A stretch of DNA of 64,000 nucleotides from UBA8079 sp965205535 (GTDB lineage Bacteria; Pseudomonadota; Alphaproteobacteria; UBA6615): contig CBDBHH010000005.1 of the NCBI GenBank assembly GCA_965205535.1, forward strand, positions 806,001-870,000, given 5' to 3'. Shown in pieces: positions 53,274-62,637 of the stretch (position 1 is its first letter; the number at the start of each line of letters is the position of its first letter). The translations under genes and the position numbers were made by a program. The notes below the pieces were generated by a model. That model was not told where the DNA came from. It did no database searches and saw only the letters and a list, made by a program, of their open reading frames with translations.

Positions 53274-54704
53274 CTATCCGAGCTTCGCCAGCAACCGCAC
53301 GATCTTGCGCGTTCGGTCCGAAAACAGCGACGGGGTGTAATAGGAACCGGCGGCCCGCTTGTTGATTTCACCCAACGTTGGATAGGGCGCAATGATCTGC
53401 GCCATCGCCCCGATCTTCATTTTCTGGGAAATCGCCAGTATCCAGGGCTGGATCAGTTCACCGGCATGATATCCGACGATCCCGGCACCCAGGATCCGCC
53501 CCTTGGGGCCGACCACGGCCTTCACCATGCCCTCGCTGCGGCGCTCGGTGCGCGCGCGATCATTTTCTTCAAAGCTGGCCATGACGATGCGGATGTTATC
53601 GCCATGTTTGTCCCGGGCGGCCGCTTCGGTCATGCCGACATTCGCCAGCTCGGGGTCGGTGTAGGTGACCCAGGGTACGGCGTCGTAATTCACCTTGGCC
53701 GGCATTCGGAACAACACATTCCGGATCACGATGCCGGCGTGATAACCGGCGATATGGGTGAACTGGTAGCGCCCGGCGACATCACCGACGGCGAACACGC
53801 GCTTGTTGGTCGTGCGCAACCGCGCATCCACCTCGATGCCCCGCCGATCGAATTTCACACCCGCGGCGTTGAGATCGAGGCTCGCGAGATTCGGTGATCG
53901 GCCGACCGCGATCAGAATATGACTGCCCGTCACCTCGAAGTTTCGGTCGTCGTGCTCGCAAACTACCGTGACACCGTCGGGCGCAGCCTTCACCTCGACA
54001 ACCTTTGTATCCTCGTGAACATCGATGCCTTCGCCCACCAGGCGCGAACGAACCACGGCCACCAGGTCGCGATCATCAGGCCCCATCACCTGAAACGCCT
54101 CGAGTACCGTGACCTTCGATCCCAGCTGGCGATGGGCCTGGGCCATCTCAAGACCAATCGGCCCGCCGCCGACAACAATCAGGTGACTGGGGCGTTCGCG
54201 CAACTCAAAGACCGTTTCATTCGTCAGATAGCTGACCTGGTCGAGACCCGGGATCGGCGGCACGGCTGGTGACGAACCTGTGGCAACGACGAAACGCCGC
54301 GCGCGCACCCGCGTACCGTTCTCGCCAAGCACCTCACGCGAAGATGTGAACTTCGCCCCTTCCTGGAATACATCAACGCCGAGGTCCTCGAACCGCTCGA
54401 CACTGTCATGGGGTGCAATCCCGGCGACGACCCCCTGCACATGATCGTTGACGGCCGCGAAGTCGATGTCCGCCGCCTTCCCGTTCACCCCGAACTGACT
54501 GGTGTGGCCGTAATGGGCGGCGGCATGACCGGCCGCCAGCAGCGCCTTGGACGGCACGCAACCGTAGTTGAGACAATCTCCGCCCATCTTGCCGCGCTCG
54601 AAAAGAGCCACACTGGCGCCCATCTGCACCGCGCCGGCGGCGACAGACAAGCCGCCCGAACCGGCACCGATCACACACAAATCCACTTGTCGCGTTTCAC
54701 TCAT
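53274..54704 (-). CDS. FAD-dependent disulfide oxidoreductase (mercuric reductase/lipoamide dehydrogenase-like)
   Basis: 476 residues. FAD motif GAGSGGLSVAAGA near residue 12, redox-active Cys pair in GGDCLNYGCVPSKALL (about 42-57), NAD motif VVGGGPIGLEMAQAH near 175, and FAVGDVAG near 310. The C-terminal dimer domain ends with the His-x4-Glu pair region typical of the family (AQIIAPYPTLGEINKRA). No HMA domain or vicinal C-terminal Cys pair, so mercuric reduction is unlikely. It sits 47 bases after a TVP38-family gene on the same strand; such pairs are common and their role is unclear. Confidence 0.87.
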   Translation of the reverse strand: MSETRQVDLCVIGAGSGGLSVAAGAVQMGASVALFERGKMGGDCLNYGCVPSKALLAAGHAAAHYGHTSQFGVNGKAADIDFAAVNDHVQGVVAGIAPHDSVERFEDLGVDVFQEGAKFTSSREVLGENGTRVRARRFVVATGSSPAVPPIPGLDQVSYLTNETVFELRERPSHLIVVGGGPIGLEMAQAHRQLGSKVTVLEAFQVMGPDDRDLVAVVRSRLVGEGIDVHEDTKVVEVKAAPDGVTVVCEHDDRNFEVTGSHILIAVGRSPNLASLDLNAAGVKFDRRGIEVDARLRTTNKRVFAVGDVAGRYQFTHIAGYHAGIVIRNVLFRMPAKVNYDAVPWVTYTDPELANVGMTEAAARDKHGDNIRIVMASFEENDRARTERRSEGMVKAVVGPKGRILGAGIVGYHAGELIQPWILAISQKMKIGAMAQIIAPYPTLGEINKRAAGSYYTPSLFSDRTRKIVRLLAKLG

Positions 54705-54751
54705 GACAACACCAATATTTGAAATTCACGGAGGAGGAAGCCCGGGGCCGA

Positions 54752-55516
54752 TCAGGATGCAGCGGAGGGAGATTGGTTCTTCCGCGCCTGGATCTTCTTG
54801 TAGATCACCGGCAACAGGGCCAGCACCGCCAGACCGATCAGCGGGCCCAGAATTTCGGGCCGGAAGATAATGCCCAGATCAGGGTCCTGCCCGGCATCTA
54901 TCAGCGCGCCCAGGCCATTGCCAACAGAGGCATAGACAAAGGTGCCCGGAATGATGCCCACGAACGTGCCCACGATGTAGGTGGTGGTCGACACCCCGAG
55001 AAAGGCCGGCACGAGATTGACCAGCCAAAACGGAAACAACGGGATCAGACGCAAGACAAGCAGATAGCTGAGCGCGTTTTCACGAAATCCACCCTCCATC
55101 TTCGACACGAACGGCCCGGCCTTGGCGCGCAACACATCGCCCAGTGCCGTCCGGGCAATCAGGAACAGCGCCGTGGCACCGACAGTCGCCCCGACCACCA
55201 CAATCAGTCCCCCACCGATGGCGCCGAATAAAAAACCGCCGGTGAGTGTCATAATCGCCCCACCGGGTAGCGAGAAGGCAATCACGGCGGCGTAAATCGC
55301 GACGAATGCCAGAATTGCGACGATTCCATTGTCACTCACCAGCATGCGCAACGTTTCGCGGTTCTCCTTGAGGGCCTCGAGCGAGACAAAACGGTTCAGG
55401 TCGAGTGCGAAAAAGACCACAAAACCGGCAATCAGGACCGCAATCGGCAATATTCGGCGCACCAGAATCGTCTGCAGGGAAGCCTTGCCCGACTGGGACG
55501 TGGTGGAATCATTCAT
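54752..55516 (-). CDS. TVP38/TMEM64 (DedA-like) membrane protein
   Basis: 254 residues with about six membrane helices and the SNARE-associated/VTT-domain core: FSLPGGAIMTLTGGFLFG and RLIPLFPFWLVNLVPAFLGV..TYIVGTFVGIIPGTFVYASVGNGLG. The DedA superfamily moves lipids or keeps envelope homeostasis. Upstream partner of the flavin disulfide reductase on the same strand. Confidence 0.88.
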   Translation of the reverse strand: MNDSTTSQSGKASLQTILVRRILPIAVLIAGFVVFFALDLNRFVSLEALKENRETLRMLVSDNGIVAILAFVAIYAAVIAFSLPGGAIMTLTGGFLFGAIGGGLIVVVGATVGATALFLIARTALGDVLRAKAGPFVSKMEGGFRENALSYLLVLRLIPLFPFWLVNLVPAFLGVSTTTYIVGTFVGIIPGTFVYASVGNGLGALIDAGQDPDLGIIFRPEILGPLIGLAVLALLPVIYKKIQARKNQSPSAAS

Positions 55517-55622
55517 CGCGTTCTTATCCTTGTTTGTTGCGAAACTACTTGGTGCACCGGGACAGCCTCAACCATTCACCAATGCGTGACCTTGTCTGCT
55601 CTGTTAACACCGATAGGGTGCG

Positions 55623-55651
55623 TTGACTTCCATCAGCCGAAAACGTATACA
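55623..55651 (+). promoter_or_regulatory. Sigma70-type promoter for rpmH-rnpA
   Basis: TTGACT (55623-55628) and TATACA (55646-55651) are separated by exactly 17 bases, close to consensus at both boxes, 42 bases before the rpmH start. A strong housekeeping promoter is expected here. Confidence 0.75.
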
Positions 55652-55693
55652 GCGCGCCGACTTGCAAGGCCTTAAAGGCAATGGAGAATTCGC

Positions 55694-55828
55694 GTGAAGC
55701 GGACATTTCAACCGAGCAATCTGGTGCGCAAGCGCCGCCATGGTTTTCGTTCCCGCATGAAGACCGTGGGTGGACGACGTGTTTTGGCACGTCGGCGCGC
55801 GCGAGGCCGCAAAAAGCTGAGTGCCTGA
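55694..55828 (+). CDS. rpmH: 50S ribosomal protein L34
   Basis: 44 residues from a GTG start: MKRTFQPSNLVRKRRHGFRS and so on, ending RGRKKLSA, the universal L34 sequence. It is short and strongly basic. It opens the rpmH-rnpA-yidD-yidC-engB block. GGAG lies nine bases upstream. Confidence 0.97.
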   Translation: MKRTFQPSNLVRKRRHGFRSRMKTVGGRRVLARRRARGRKKLSA

Positions 55829-55884
55829 ACAGCGCCACGCGCGTTTCAGATCGCGCGGGCACGAGCACCGGGATTGATGAACTC

Positions 55885-56307
55885 ATGACGACGGCGGAGG
55901 CAACAACGCCGGATTCGGTCAGCCGCACGGTTTCGACAATCGTGCGTTTGCCGAAGCGTCGTGACTTTTTGCGTATCGCGGCGGCAAAACGCCGTTGGGC
56001 GACGCCGGGGCTAGTGCTCCAGACCGCGCCCACCCCCGACGATGCCGATATGTGTACCGGCACCATCCGCGTCGGGTTCACCGCGACACGCAAGATCGGC
56101 AATGCCGTTGTGCGAAACCGGGCACGACGCCGCCTGCGCGCCGCCGTCCGCGATATCATTCCGACCCGGGCCCGCCCGGGCCTGGACTATGTATTGATCG
56201 CGCGCGCGACCACGGGTGGCCGGGATTACACCGCCTTAAGGGACGACCTGGTCACGGCCCTGGAACGTTGTGACGCACTGACGAGCGACAAGGGAAATCC
56301 AGCATGA
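55885..56307 (+). CDS. rnpA: Ribonuclease P protein component
   Basis: 140 residues. The RNP motif KIGNAVVRNRARRRLRAAVRD and the N-terminal LPKRRDFLRI are conserved; the protein helps the RNase P RNA bind pre-tRNA leaders. The start at 55885 is chosen because the core begins 18 residues later; the frame runs further up only across rpmH. It overlaps yidD by four bases. Confidence 0.94.
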   Translation: MTTAEATTPDSVSRTVSTIVRLPKRRDFLRIAAAKRRWATPGLVLQTAPTPDDADMCTGTIRVGFTATRKIGNAVVRNRARRRLRAAVRDIIPTRARPGLDYVLIARATTGGRDYTALRDDLVTALERCDALTSDKGNPA

Positions 56308-56618
56308 TGAAATCTATCTCGCATCTTCTGGTGATGTTGCTGAAGGGCCTGATCCTGGCCTGGCAATGGGTCCTGGCACCGGTCCTTGGTGCCAACTGCC
56401 GCTATCAGCCGAGCTGCTCCCACTATGCCGCCGAGGCACTTTCGCGCCACGGGGTTCTGCGCGGCAGTTGGCTGGCTGCCCGGCGCATTCTCAGTTGCAA
56501 CCCGTGGGGCGGAGCAGGCTATGACCCGGTCCCGGGCGCGCATGCCTGTAACGAACATGACAACACCGAACATAACCACACCCCGCATGGCGCTGCCATG
56601 CCCACGCCGCGGAGCTAG
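56304..56618 (+). CDS. yidD: Membrane protein insertion efficiency factor YidD
   Basis: 104 residues. An amphipathic N-terminal helix is followed by the family core CRYQPSCSHYAAEAL and RILSCNPWGGAGYDPVP with its conserved cysteines. The tail is His/Asn-rich and longer than in Escherichia coli. It works beside YidC at the inner membrane. Start overlaps the rnpA stop. Confidence 0.94.
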   Translation: MMKSISHLLVMLLKGLILAWQWVLAPVLGANCRYQPSCSHYAAEALSRHGVLRGSWLAARRILSCNPWGGAGYDPVPGAHACNEHDNTEHNHTPHGAAMPTPRS

Positions 56619-56624
56619 GCGCAA

Positions 56625-58370
56625 ATGGACACAAAAAACCTAATTCTCGCGATCGCGGCCTCACTTGCCATCCTGCTGGGCTGGCAAACCTTCGTTGAGC
56701 AACCGCGACAGGCAGAGCGGCAGGCCGAACTGGAACGTCAGGAGCAGGCGGCCGGGCGCGATCCCCACACCATCGGTGTCCCCTCTGTGCCGTCGGCCGC
56801 CGGCAGGCAGGGCAACGTCGCGGCCGAACCGAGGTCACGCGAAGAGGTTATCGCCGAGACCGACAGAATCACGATCAACACACCCGCCCTCAGCGGGACA
56901 ATCAATCTGGTCGGTGGCCGTTTCGACGACCTGACCCTTCGTGACTATCGCGACACGATCGAACCGGACAGCAAACTGATCAAGCTGCTGTCGCCGCGCG
57001 GTTCCGAAGATCCCTATTTTGCCGAGTTCGGTTGGCTGACCGGCAACGGCACCGTCTCGGGTGGTGGCCAGACCGTTTGGACCGCAAACCGGGACGAACT
57101 CACACCGGACTCGCCCGTGGTCCTGACATCGCGTACTGAAGACGGGCTGGTGCTCACACGCACCGTCGCGGTCGATGAGCATTTCATGTTCACCGTGACC
57201 GACAGGATTCAGAACACCAGCACCGCGCCGATCAATGTGAGCCAGTTCGGCCGCATTACCCGGGTCAACGAACCCGACACTCTTGGCTTCTTCATCCTGC
57301 ACGAGGGTCCGATTGGCATCCTCGACGATACGCTGCATGAGATCGACTATGACGATCTCGAGGACGAGCCCGAGACGCCGCAGGCCTTCGAATCAGAAGG
57401 TGGCTGGCTCGGCTTTACCGACATTTACTGGCTGACCGCCCTGATCCCGAATCAGGACACGAAAGTTGATGCGCGTTTTCTCTTCGACACAACGGGCACC
57501 GGCGCCAACCTCTATCAGACCGACTATCGCGGCAACGCAATACCGCTGGCACCCGGCGAACTCGCCGAAGTCACCAGCCACTTCTTCGCCGGCGCCAAGG
57601 TCTTCAACACGCTGACGCAGTATCGCGACAATCTGGGGATCGAACGATTCGAGATGTCGATCGATTTCGGCTGGTTCTTCTTCCTCACCAAGCCGTTGCT
57701 CGACGTCATCATTTTCTTCGCAGAATTCCTGGGCAACTTCGGTCTGGCGATCCTGCTTGTGACGGTCATCATCAAGCTGTTCTTCTTCCCGCTCGCCAAC
57801 AAGTCATACAAATCGATGAGCGCCATGAAGGCGTTGCAGCCGAAGATGACGGAAATGCGCGAAAAATACGCCGACGATAAACAGGGTATGCAGCGCGAGT
57901 TGATGGCGTTGTACAAACGCGAGAAGGTCAACCCGGTCTCGGGTTGCCTGCCAATCGCGCTCCAGATCCCGGTGTTCTTCGCGCTCTACAAGGTTCTGTT
58001 CATCTCCATCGAGATGCGTCACGCGCCCTTCTTCGGCTGGGTGCAGGATCTGTCCGCGCCCGACCCGCTGAACATTCTGACTTTGTTCGGCGCCATTCCC
58101 TGGGATGTCCCTTTCGGCCTCGCACTGGGCGTATGGCCGATCCTGATGGGCATCACCATGTTCCTGCAACAGAAGCTGAACCCGGCCCCGGCCGACCCGG
58201 TCCAGGCCAAGATATTCCTGCTCATGCCGGTGTTTTTCACCATTTTCCTGGCCAGTTTCCCGGTCGGACTGGTGATCTACTGGACCTGGAACAACCTGCT
58301 CTCGATCACGCAGCAATACGTCATCATGCGGCGCATGGGCGTGGCTGTCGGTGGCGGGAAAACCACCTGA
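56625..58370 (+). CDS. yidC: Membrane protein insertase YidC
   Basis: 581 residues: an N-terminal anchor helix (NLILAIAASLAILLGW), a large periplasmic beta-super-sandwich domain (about 70-340) and the conserved five-helix insertase core (about 350-575: NKSYKSMSAMKALQPKM, NPVSGCLPIALQIPVFFALYKVL, FLLMPVFFTIFLASFPVGLVIYW). This is the full Gram-negative form. Six bases after yidD. Confidence 0.96.
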   Translation: MDTKNLILAIAASLAILLGWQTFVEQPRQAERQAELERQEQAAGRDPHTIGVPSVPSAAGRQGNVAAEPRSREEVIAETDRITINTPALSGTINLVGGRFDDLTLRDYRDTIEPDSKLIKLLSPRGSEDPYFAEFGWLTGNGTVSGGGQTVWTANRDELTPDSPVVLTSRTEDGLVLTRTVAVDEHFMFTVTDRIQNTSTAPINVSQFGRITRVNEPDTLGFFILHEGPIGILDDTLHEIDYDDLEDEPETPQAFESEGGWLGFTDIYWLTALIPNQDTKVDARFLFDTTGTGANLYQTDYRGNAIPLAPGELAEVTSHFFAGAKVFNTLTQYRDNLGIERFEMSIDFGWFFFLTKPLLDVIIFFAEFLGNFGLAILLVTVIIKLFFFPLANKSYKSMSAMKALQPKMTEMREKYADDKQGMQRELMALYKREKVNPVSGCLPIALQIPVFFALYKVLFISIEMRHAPFFGWVQDLSAPDPLNILTLFGAIPWDVPFGLALGVWPILMGITMFLQQKLNPAPADPVQAKIFLLMPVFFTIFLASFPVGLVIYWTWNNLLSITQQYVIMRRMGVAVGGGKTT

Positions 58371-58383
58371 CGACCCCGACGCC

Positions 58384-59034
58384 ATGACGGAACAGAACGG
58401 CGCGGCGGCAGACGCCAACCTCGCGGCCGCGCGCCATTTGTTCGCGCAGGAATGTACCTTTGTGCGCGGGGTTGCACGCCTGCCTGATTTGCCCGAGCCA
58501 TCGCTGCCCGAGATTGCCTTCGCGGGCCGCTCGAATGTTGGCAAGTCGAGTCTGTTGAATGCTCTGACCAACCGCAAGACCCTGGCCCGCACGAGCAACA
58601 CGCCCGGTCGCACCCGCGAGCTGAATTTTTTCGACCTCGCCGGCCGCCTGATGCTGGTTGATCTGCCCGGCTACGGATATGCCCGCGCGCCGAAGACCGA
58701 GATCGCCCGCTGGAATACGACGTTGCGTGATTATCTGCGCGGCCGCCCGAACCTGCAGCGGCTCTGTTTGCTGGTCGATTCGCGCCGCGGGATCAAGGAT
58801 GGTGACCTCGAGATGATGGCCATGCTCGACGCTTCTGCGGTCGTGTATCGCCTGGTCCTTACCAAGGCCGACAAACTCAAATCTGCAGAACTGGAACGCC
58901 TGATCGAAGCCGTGGCCGGGGAGATGAAAAACCACCCCGCCGCGCTGCCCGAGGCCATCGTGACCAGCTCGCGCAAGAATATCGGGATCGACGAACTTCA
59001 GGCGGATTCAGCCACGCTGGCGAATGCTGGTTGA
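58384..59034 (+). CDS. engB: Ribosome biogenesis GTP-binding protein EngB
   Basis: 216 residues with the GTPase motifs in order: FAGRSNVGKSSLLN (G1), TPGRT (G2), LVDLPGYG (G3), LTKADK (G4) and TSS (G5). It assists 50S subunit assembly. The ATG at 58384 is used; a GTG at 58351 overlapping yidC is the alternative, and neither has a clear ribosome site. Confidence 0.94.
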   Translation: MTEQNGAAADANLAAARHLFAQECTFVRGVARLPDLPEPSLPEIAFAGRSNVGKSSLLNALTNRKTLARTSNTPGRTRELNFFDLAGRLMLVDLPGYGYARAPKTEIARWNTTLRDYLRGRPNLQRLCLLVDSRRGIKDGDLEMMAMLDASAVVYRLVLTKADKLKSAELERLIEAVAGEMKNHPAALPEAIVTSSRKNIGIDELQADSATLANAG

Positions 59035-59094
59035 ATTGGGCTAAGTTCCCGCCGGTTGCCAACCGCACGAAGACCGCAAGAACAAACGGATAGC

Positions 59095-60006
59095 ATGATG
59101 GCTCAAGACAACGTGCCACCGCCCGAAGAACTGCTCGCCAAGGCGGGGGTTCTGGCCGAGGCGCTCCCCTATATGCGCCAGTTCAATGGCCGGCGGTTCG
59201 TCATCAAATATGGCGGTCATGCCATGGGAGATACCGCGCTTGCGAACGCGTTCGCGCGCGACATCGTGCTGCTGAAGCAGGTCGGTATCGAGCCGGTTAT
59301 CGTCCATGGCGGCGGGCCGCAGATCGGTGCGATGCTCGAACGGCTCAAGATCAAGAGCGAGTTCATCGACGGGCTGCGCGTCACCGACGAAGCAACCGTC
59401 GAAATCGTCGAGATGGTCCTGTCCGGTTCGATCAACAAGCAGATTGTCTCCGCGATCAATGCCGCGGGTGGTCGGGCGGTGGGCTTGTCAGGCAAGGATG
59501 GCGGCCTGATGTCCGTGCGCAAGCTGCGTCGCACCCGGCGTGAGACCGATTCAAACATCGAGAAGATTCTCGACCTTGGTTTCGTCGGTGAGCCGTCCCG
59601 GATCGACCCCGAGCTCCTCAACACGCTCACGAAGTCCGACATCATTCCGGTCATCGCCCCGATCGGGATTGGTGACGACGGCGCGACCTACAACGTCAAT
59701 GCCGACACCGCCGCAGGGGCCATCGCCTCCGCGCTCGAGGCAACGCGCTTGCTCATGTTGACCGACGTCAGCGGCGTGATGAACAAGGAAGGCGAGCTGA
59801 TCGCCGATATGGGCGTGGACCATGCCCGTCAGCTGATCGCCGACGGCACCATCAGCGGTGGCATGATACCGAAAGTCGAAACCTGTATCGATGCGGTTGA
59901 AAAAGAAGTCGAAGCCTCGGTCATCATGGATGGCCGCGCGGCGCATTCACTGTTGATCGAGATATTCACCGAACATGGTCTCGGCACGGCGATCTGGGCC
60001 GCCTGA
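59095..60006 (+). CDS. argB: Acetylglutamate kinase
   Basis: 303 residues. Amino-acid-kinase fold with VIKYGGHAMGD (ATP lysine), VIVHGGGPQIGAML, and NVNADTAAGAIA near the end; it phosphorylates N-acetylglutamate in arginine synthesis. The start at 59095 has CGGA four to five bases upstream and a second Met follows at once. Its place after engB is typical of alphaproteobacteria. Confidence 0.96.
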   Translation: MMAQDNVPPPEELLAKAGVLAEALPYMRQFNGRRFVIKYGGHAMGDTALANAFARDIVLLKQVGIEPVIVHGGGPQIGAMLERLKIKSEFIDGLRVTDEATVEIVEMVLSGSINKQIVSAINAAGGRAVGLSGKDGGLMSVRKLRRTRRETDSNIEKILDLGFVGEPSRIDPELLNTLTKSDIIPVIAPIGIGDDGATYNVNADTAAGAIASALEATRLLMLTDVSGVMNKEGELIADMGVDHARQLIADGTISGGMIPKVETCIDAVEKEVEASVIMDGRAAHSLLIEIFTEHGLGTAIWAA

Positions 60007-60035
60007 CCACCGCCGGGCCTGCCGGGGCCGATGGT

Positions 60036-61199
60036 TCAGGCCGAGACCCGCAAATTGGTGACGGCGGACCGCCGCATGTCGAACAGAATGGAAAGTGTGT
60101 CCGTCAGTTCGTTGAACTGCTCGTAGCGCAGCCTCGTTCCATAGGTATCGATCGTCTTCGACCAGATGTTAAGCGCGTGGATGTTCGCGCTCAGGCACGT
60201 CGCCAGGTTTGTATAGTCCTCGTCCGCAGTCGACAGGAAATCCTTGAACGCGCGCGGCTGATTATCATTGATGAAGGCGCGATAACTCTGTTCGTAATTT
60301 CCCAGAACCAGCTTGATGCTGCGATAGGTGTCGCGCACCTTGTCGCGAAGTCCGAGCAATGAATATTCGACCCGATCCCGGTCATCGGGCATCAGGCGCA
60401 CCCAGTCAACGGGGATGGCGACCTTGTCGTCACCCAGTCATGAGAAGAAGGATTTCATCTGCGGCAAGAAATCTTCGAACTGCACCTGATAGTAACAAAT
60501 CGCCTTCCAGGCGAAGAATAACTCTGGTGCGCGGTCCTCGGGAATATCCATGCTGCGCACGAAATCCTCGATCCCCTCGATGTCCTTGGCTTCCCATATC
60601 TTGGACAGGAACCGTGAGACATGCTGCTCCATCTTCTCTGCCGAGACACTGCCTTCGGCGGTGTAGGCGCGGCGGACCAGGGTGCGAATTTTGGTTCGGA
60701 TGGGGGATCGGATCCGCTTCCAGTCTTCCTCGCTGATGTTGAAGTAGAACGGATGGACACGATCATCGAGATCGAGCTGCTCGGATTTGCTCTTCAGCAG
60801 GAATGGATCGAGGGTCGGCAGTGAATAGATCATCTCGAGGATTTCCAGGTCCATTACATAGTCGACCTGGCTTTCCTCGCTCTTGGAATCGGCACCGGTC
60901 TTCACGCGAAGCATCCGGTTGAACCCGGGATCATCGAACAGAATGGAGTCTCCGCCCTCATAGACATTCCCCAGATTGTAGGGGAAATACATCAGCGTCT
61001 GGACTGTCGACACCGTGTGATACTGGGTCTCGTTGCGCTCCATGATCTTGAAGAACATGGTTTCGTTGAGGGTCTTGTTACGGAACAACTTCCCTACCGG
61101 GTCATTCGTCGGAATGCGCCGCCCGATGTCATACACATTGAACGCAGTCGAACGCCCGGCGTTGATGACTTTGGAAAGTGACCCGCGGTCCATCGGCAT
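60036..61199 (-). pseudogene. Unknown protein interrupted by an in-frame UGA
   Basis: One frame runs from ATG 61199 to a stop at 60036 with a single UGA at codon 254 (60438-60440). The part before it (253 residues, MPMDRGSLSKVINAGRST to QMKSFFS) and the part after (about 133 residues, LGDDKVAIPVDWVRLMPDD to NLRVSA) read as one soluble, helix-rich protein in the same frame. I do not recognise the family. UGG to UGA would restore Trp (FFSWLGDD). A nonsense mutation, a sequencing error or readthrough are the main options. Selenocysteine is conceivable because the genome seems to encode one selenoprotein, but there is no redox motif here. Confidence 0.75.
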
Positions 61200-61227
61200 T
61201 GAGAGGGTTCCTCTTTACAGCAACGGG

Positions 61228-62637
61228 TTAGCTGCCGTCGGCCATGCCGGCGACAAATTCGAGCTGCCAGTTCATCTCTTCGGGAGAGATCGGGTAGCCG
61301 TCGGACGCGGTGGCACGGAGCACACCGCTCGGGGGGATTTTGGCGAGGTTCATTTGCAACCGTGTGGCCAGGCGCATAGTCAGTCCTGCTTTCCAGGCTA
61401 GCGCCACGAGAGCCTTGGCATTCTGAAGCGATGCGGCCTTGCGCACGACACCCTTCGGGACATCGGCCAGAAGCGAAATCGCGGCAATCACGAAATCCGT
61501 CTCGCCATCGTTAATCGCGACCGCCACATGTTTCTCACCGAGCGTTCCCTTCTTGTGCAGTTTTTGCGCGCGTTTGACCTGCGCCGGGTTCACCTCAGGC
61601 TTTTTTTCACTCGCCCAGTCCGGGTCCGATTTCGCATCCGAGGCAGATCCCGTTCCGGATTTGCCCTTTGATTTCGCCCAGCTCGGGTCCTCTACACCTG
61701 CGGTAACCGTCGAACCGTTCGGCGCATCGGACCAGATTTCGGCAAGGTCCTCGATTGACCGACCATCCAGCCTGCGCTGAATGACGAGGTCGATCGCGGC
61801 CACGGACCCGTCGTCCAGATCGGCGCGCTTCTTGAGTTCCACCAGCAACGTCTCGGAGACGATATCGGCAATCCGCCGCATGGCATCAACATGCAGGCCC
61901 GGCCGCTGGACCAGTGGCCCGTGCCAGCCAGGCTGGCCCGGCGCCTGATCCACAATTCGGTCGAGGGTCTCTTCTCGAATTTGTGCACTGTCATTTCCGA
62001 GCAGTTCGGCAACCGCCTCCGCATCGCCGGAGTTGACGATCGCATCGGCCACTTCCTCACCCAGCGCGACGCGCCGCGAGATGGCCTTCAAGGCACCCTG
62101 GACCGGCTCGCTGTTGAGCACCCGAACCAGGAAATCATCACTCAGGACGGGCGAATTCTCGAGAACCAGGCCGCTGACCGTAAGCTCCCGGTCCATCGCC
62201 AGCATTTCGACGATGTGGATGGGTGCGCCCGTACTGTCTTTCAGGGTTTCGGCCAGAATCTGTCGCACGCGAACCAACTGATCACCGGCGAGAATTTCCA
62301 ACGCCTGCATCGTAACCTTGTAGACGTTCGTCTGCTCGCTTTCGTCCATGGTCAGCGACGTGGTCGCGATCTTGCCGGCCACATCGGAACGAACCCGATC
62401 GTCATCATCCTGAGCCAGCATGAGATCGGCATGGCGCGGAGTCAGTTCATTTTGAGCGATCTGACGACGCACACCCGGATCCGGATCGCCGGCCAGATAG
62501 TAGAGAATCTCGGGACGGACATCTTCACGCCCGGCGAGATCACGTCTTTCGTCATGACTACCGTCGCGTGCCATCCGCTTCTGGTCGTCATAGGGGATTA
62601 CATGTTCGGGTTCGATATTGGTTTGTGCGTCGGTCAT
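61228..62637 (-). CDS. DUF2336-family protein
   Basis: 469 residues. The N-terminal 330 residues are HEAT-like helical repeats of the DUF2336 type (YYLAGDPDPGVRRQIAQNELTPRHADLML, DQLVRVRQILAETLKDS, GNDSAQIREETLDRIVD). A Ser/Lys-rich linker (about 330-375) leads to a second helical domain with AISLLADVPKGVVRKAASLQNAKALVALAW. Family members are mostly alphaproteobacterial and some bind regulatory partners. Its start overlaps the stop of the diguanylate cyclase gene by four bases, so the two are co-translated and may interact. Confidence 0.85.
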   Translation of the reverse strand: MTDAQTNIEPEHVIPYDDQKRMARDGSHDERRDLAGREDVRPEILYYLAGDPDPGVRRQIAQNELTPRHADLMLAQDDDDRVRSDVAGKIATTSLTMDESEQTNVYKVTMQALEILAGDQLVRVRQILAETLKDSTGAPIHIVEMLAMDRELTVSGLVLENSPVLSDDFLVRVLNSEPVQGALKAISRRVALGEEVADAIVNSGDAEAVAELLGNDSAQIREETLDRIVDQAPGQPGWHGPLVQRPGLHVDAMRRIADIVSETLLVELKKRADLDDGSVAAIDLVIQRRLDGRSIEDLAEIWSDAPNGSTVTAGVEDPSWAKSKGKSGTGSASDAKSDPDWASEKKPEVNPAQVKRAQKLHKKGTLGEKHVAVAINDGETDFVIAAISLLADVPKGVVRKAASLQNAKALVALAWKAGLTMRLATRLQMNLAKIPPSGVLRATASDGYPISPEEMNWQLEFVAGMADGS

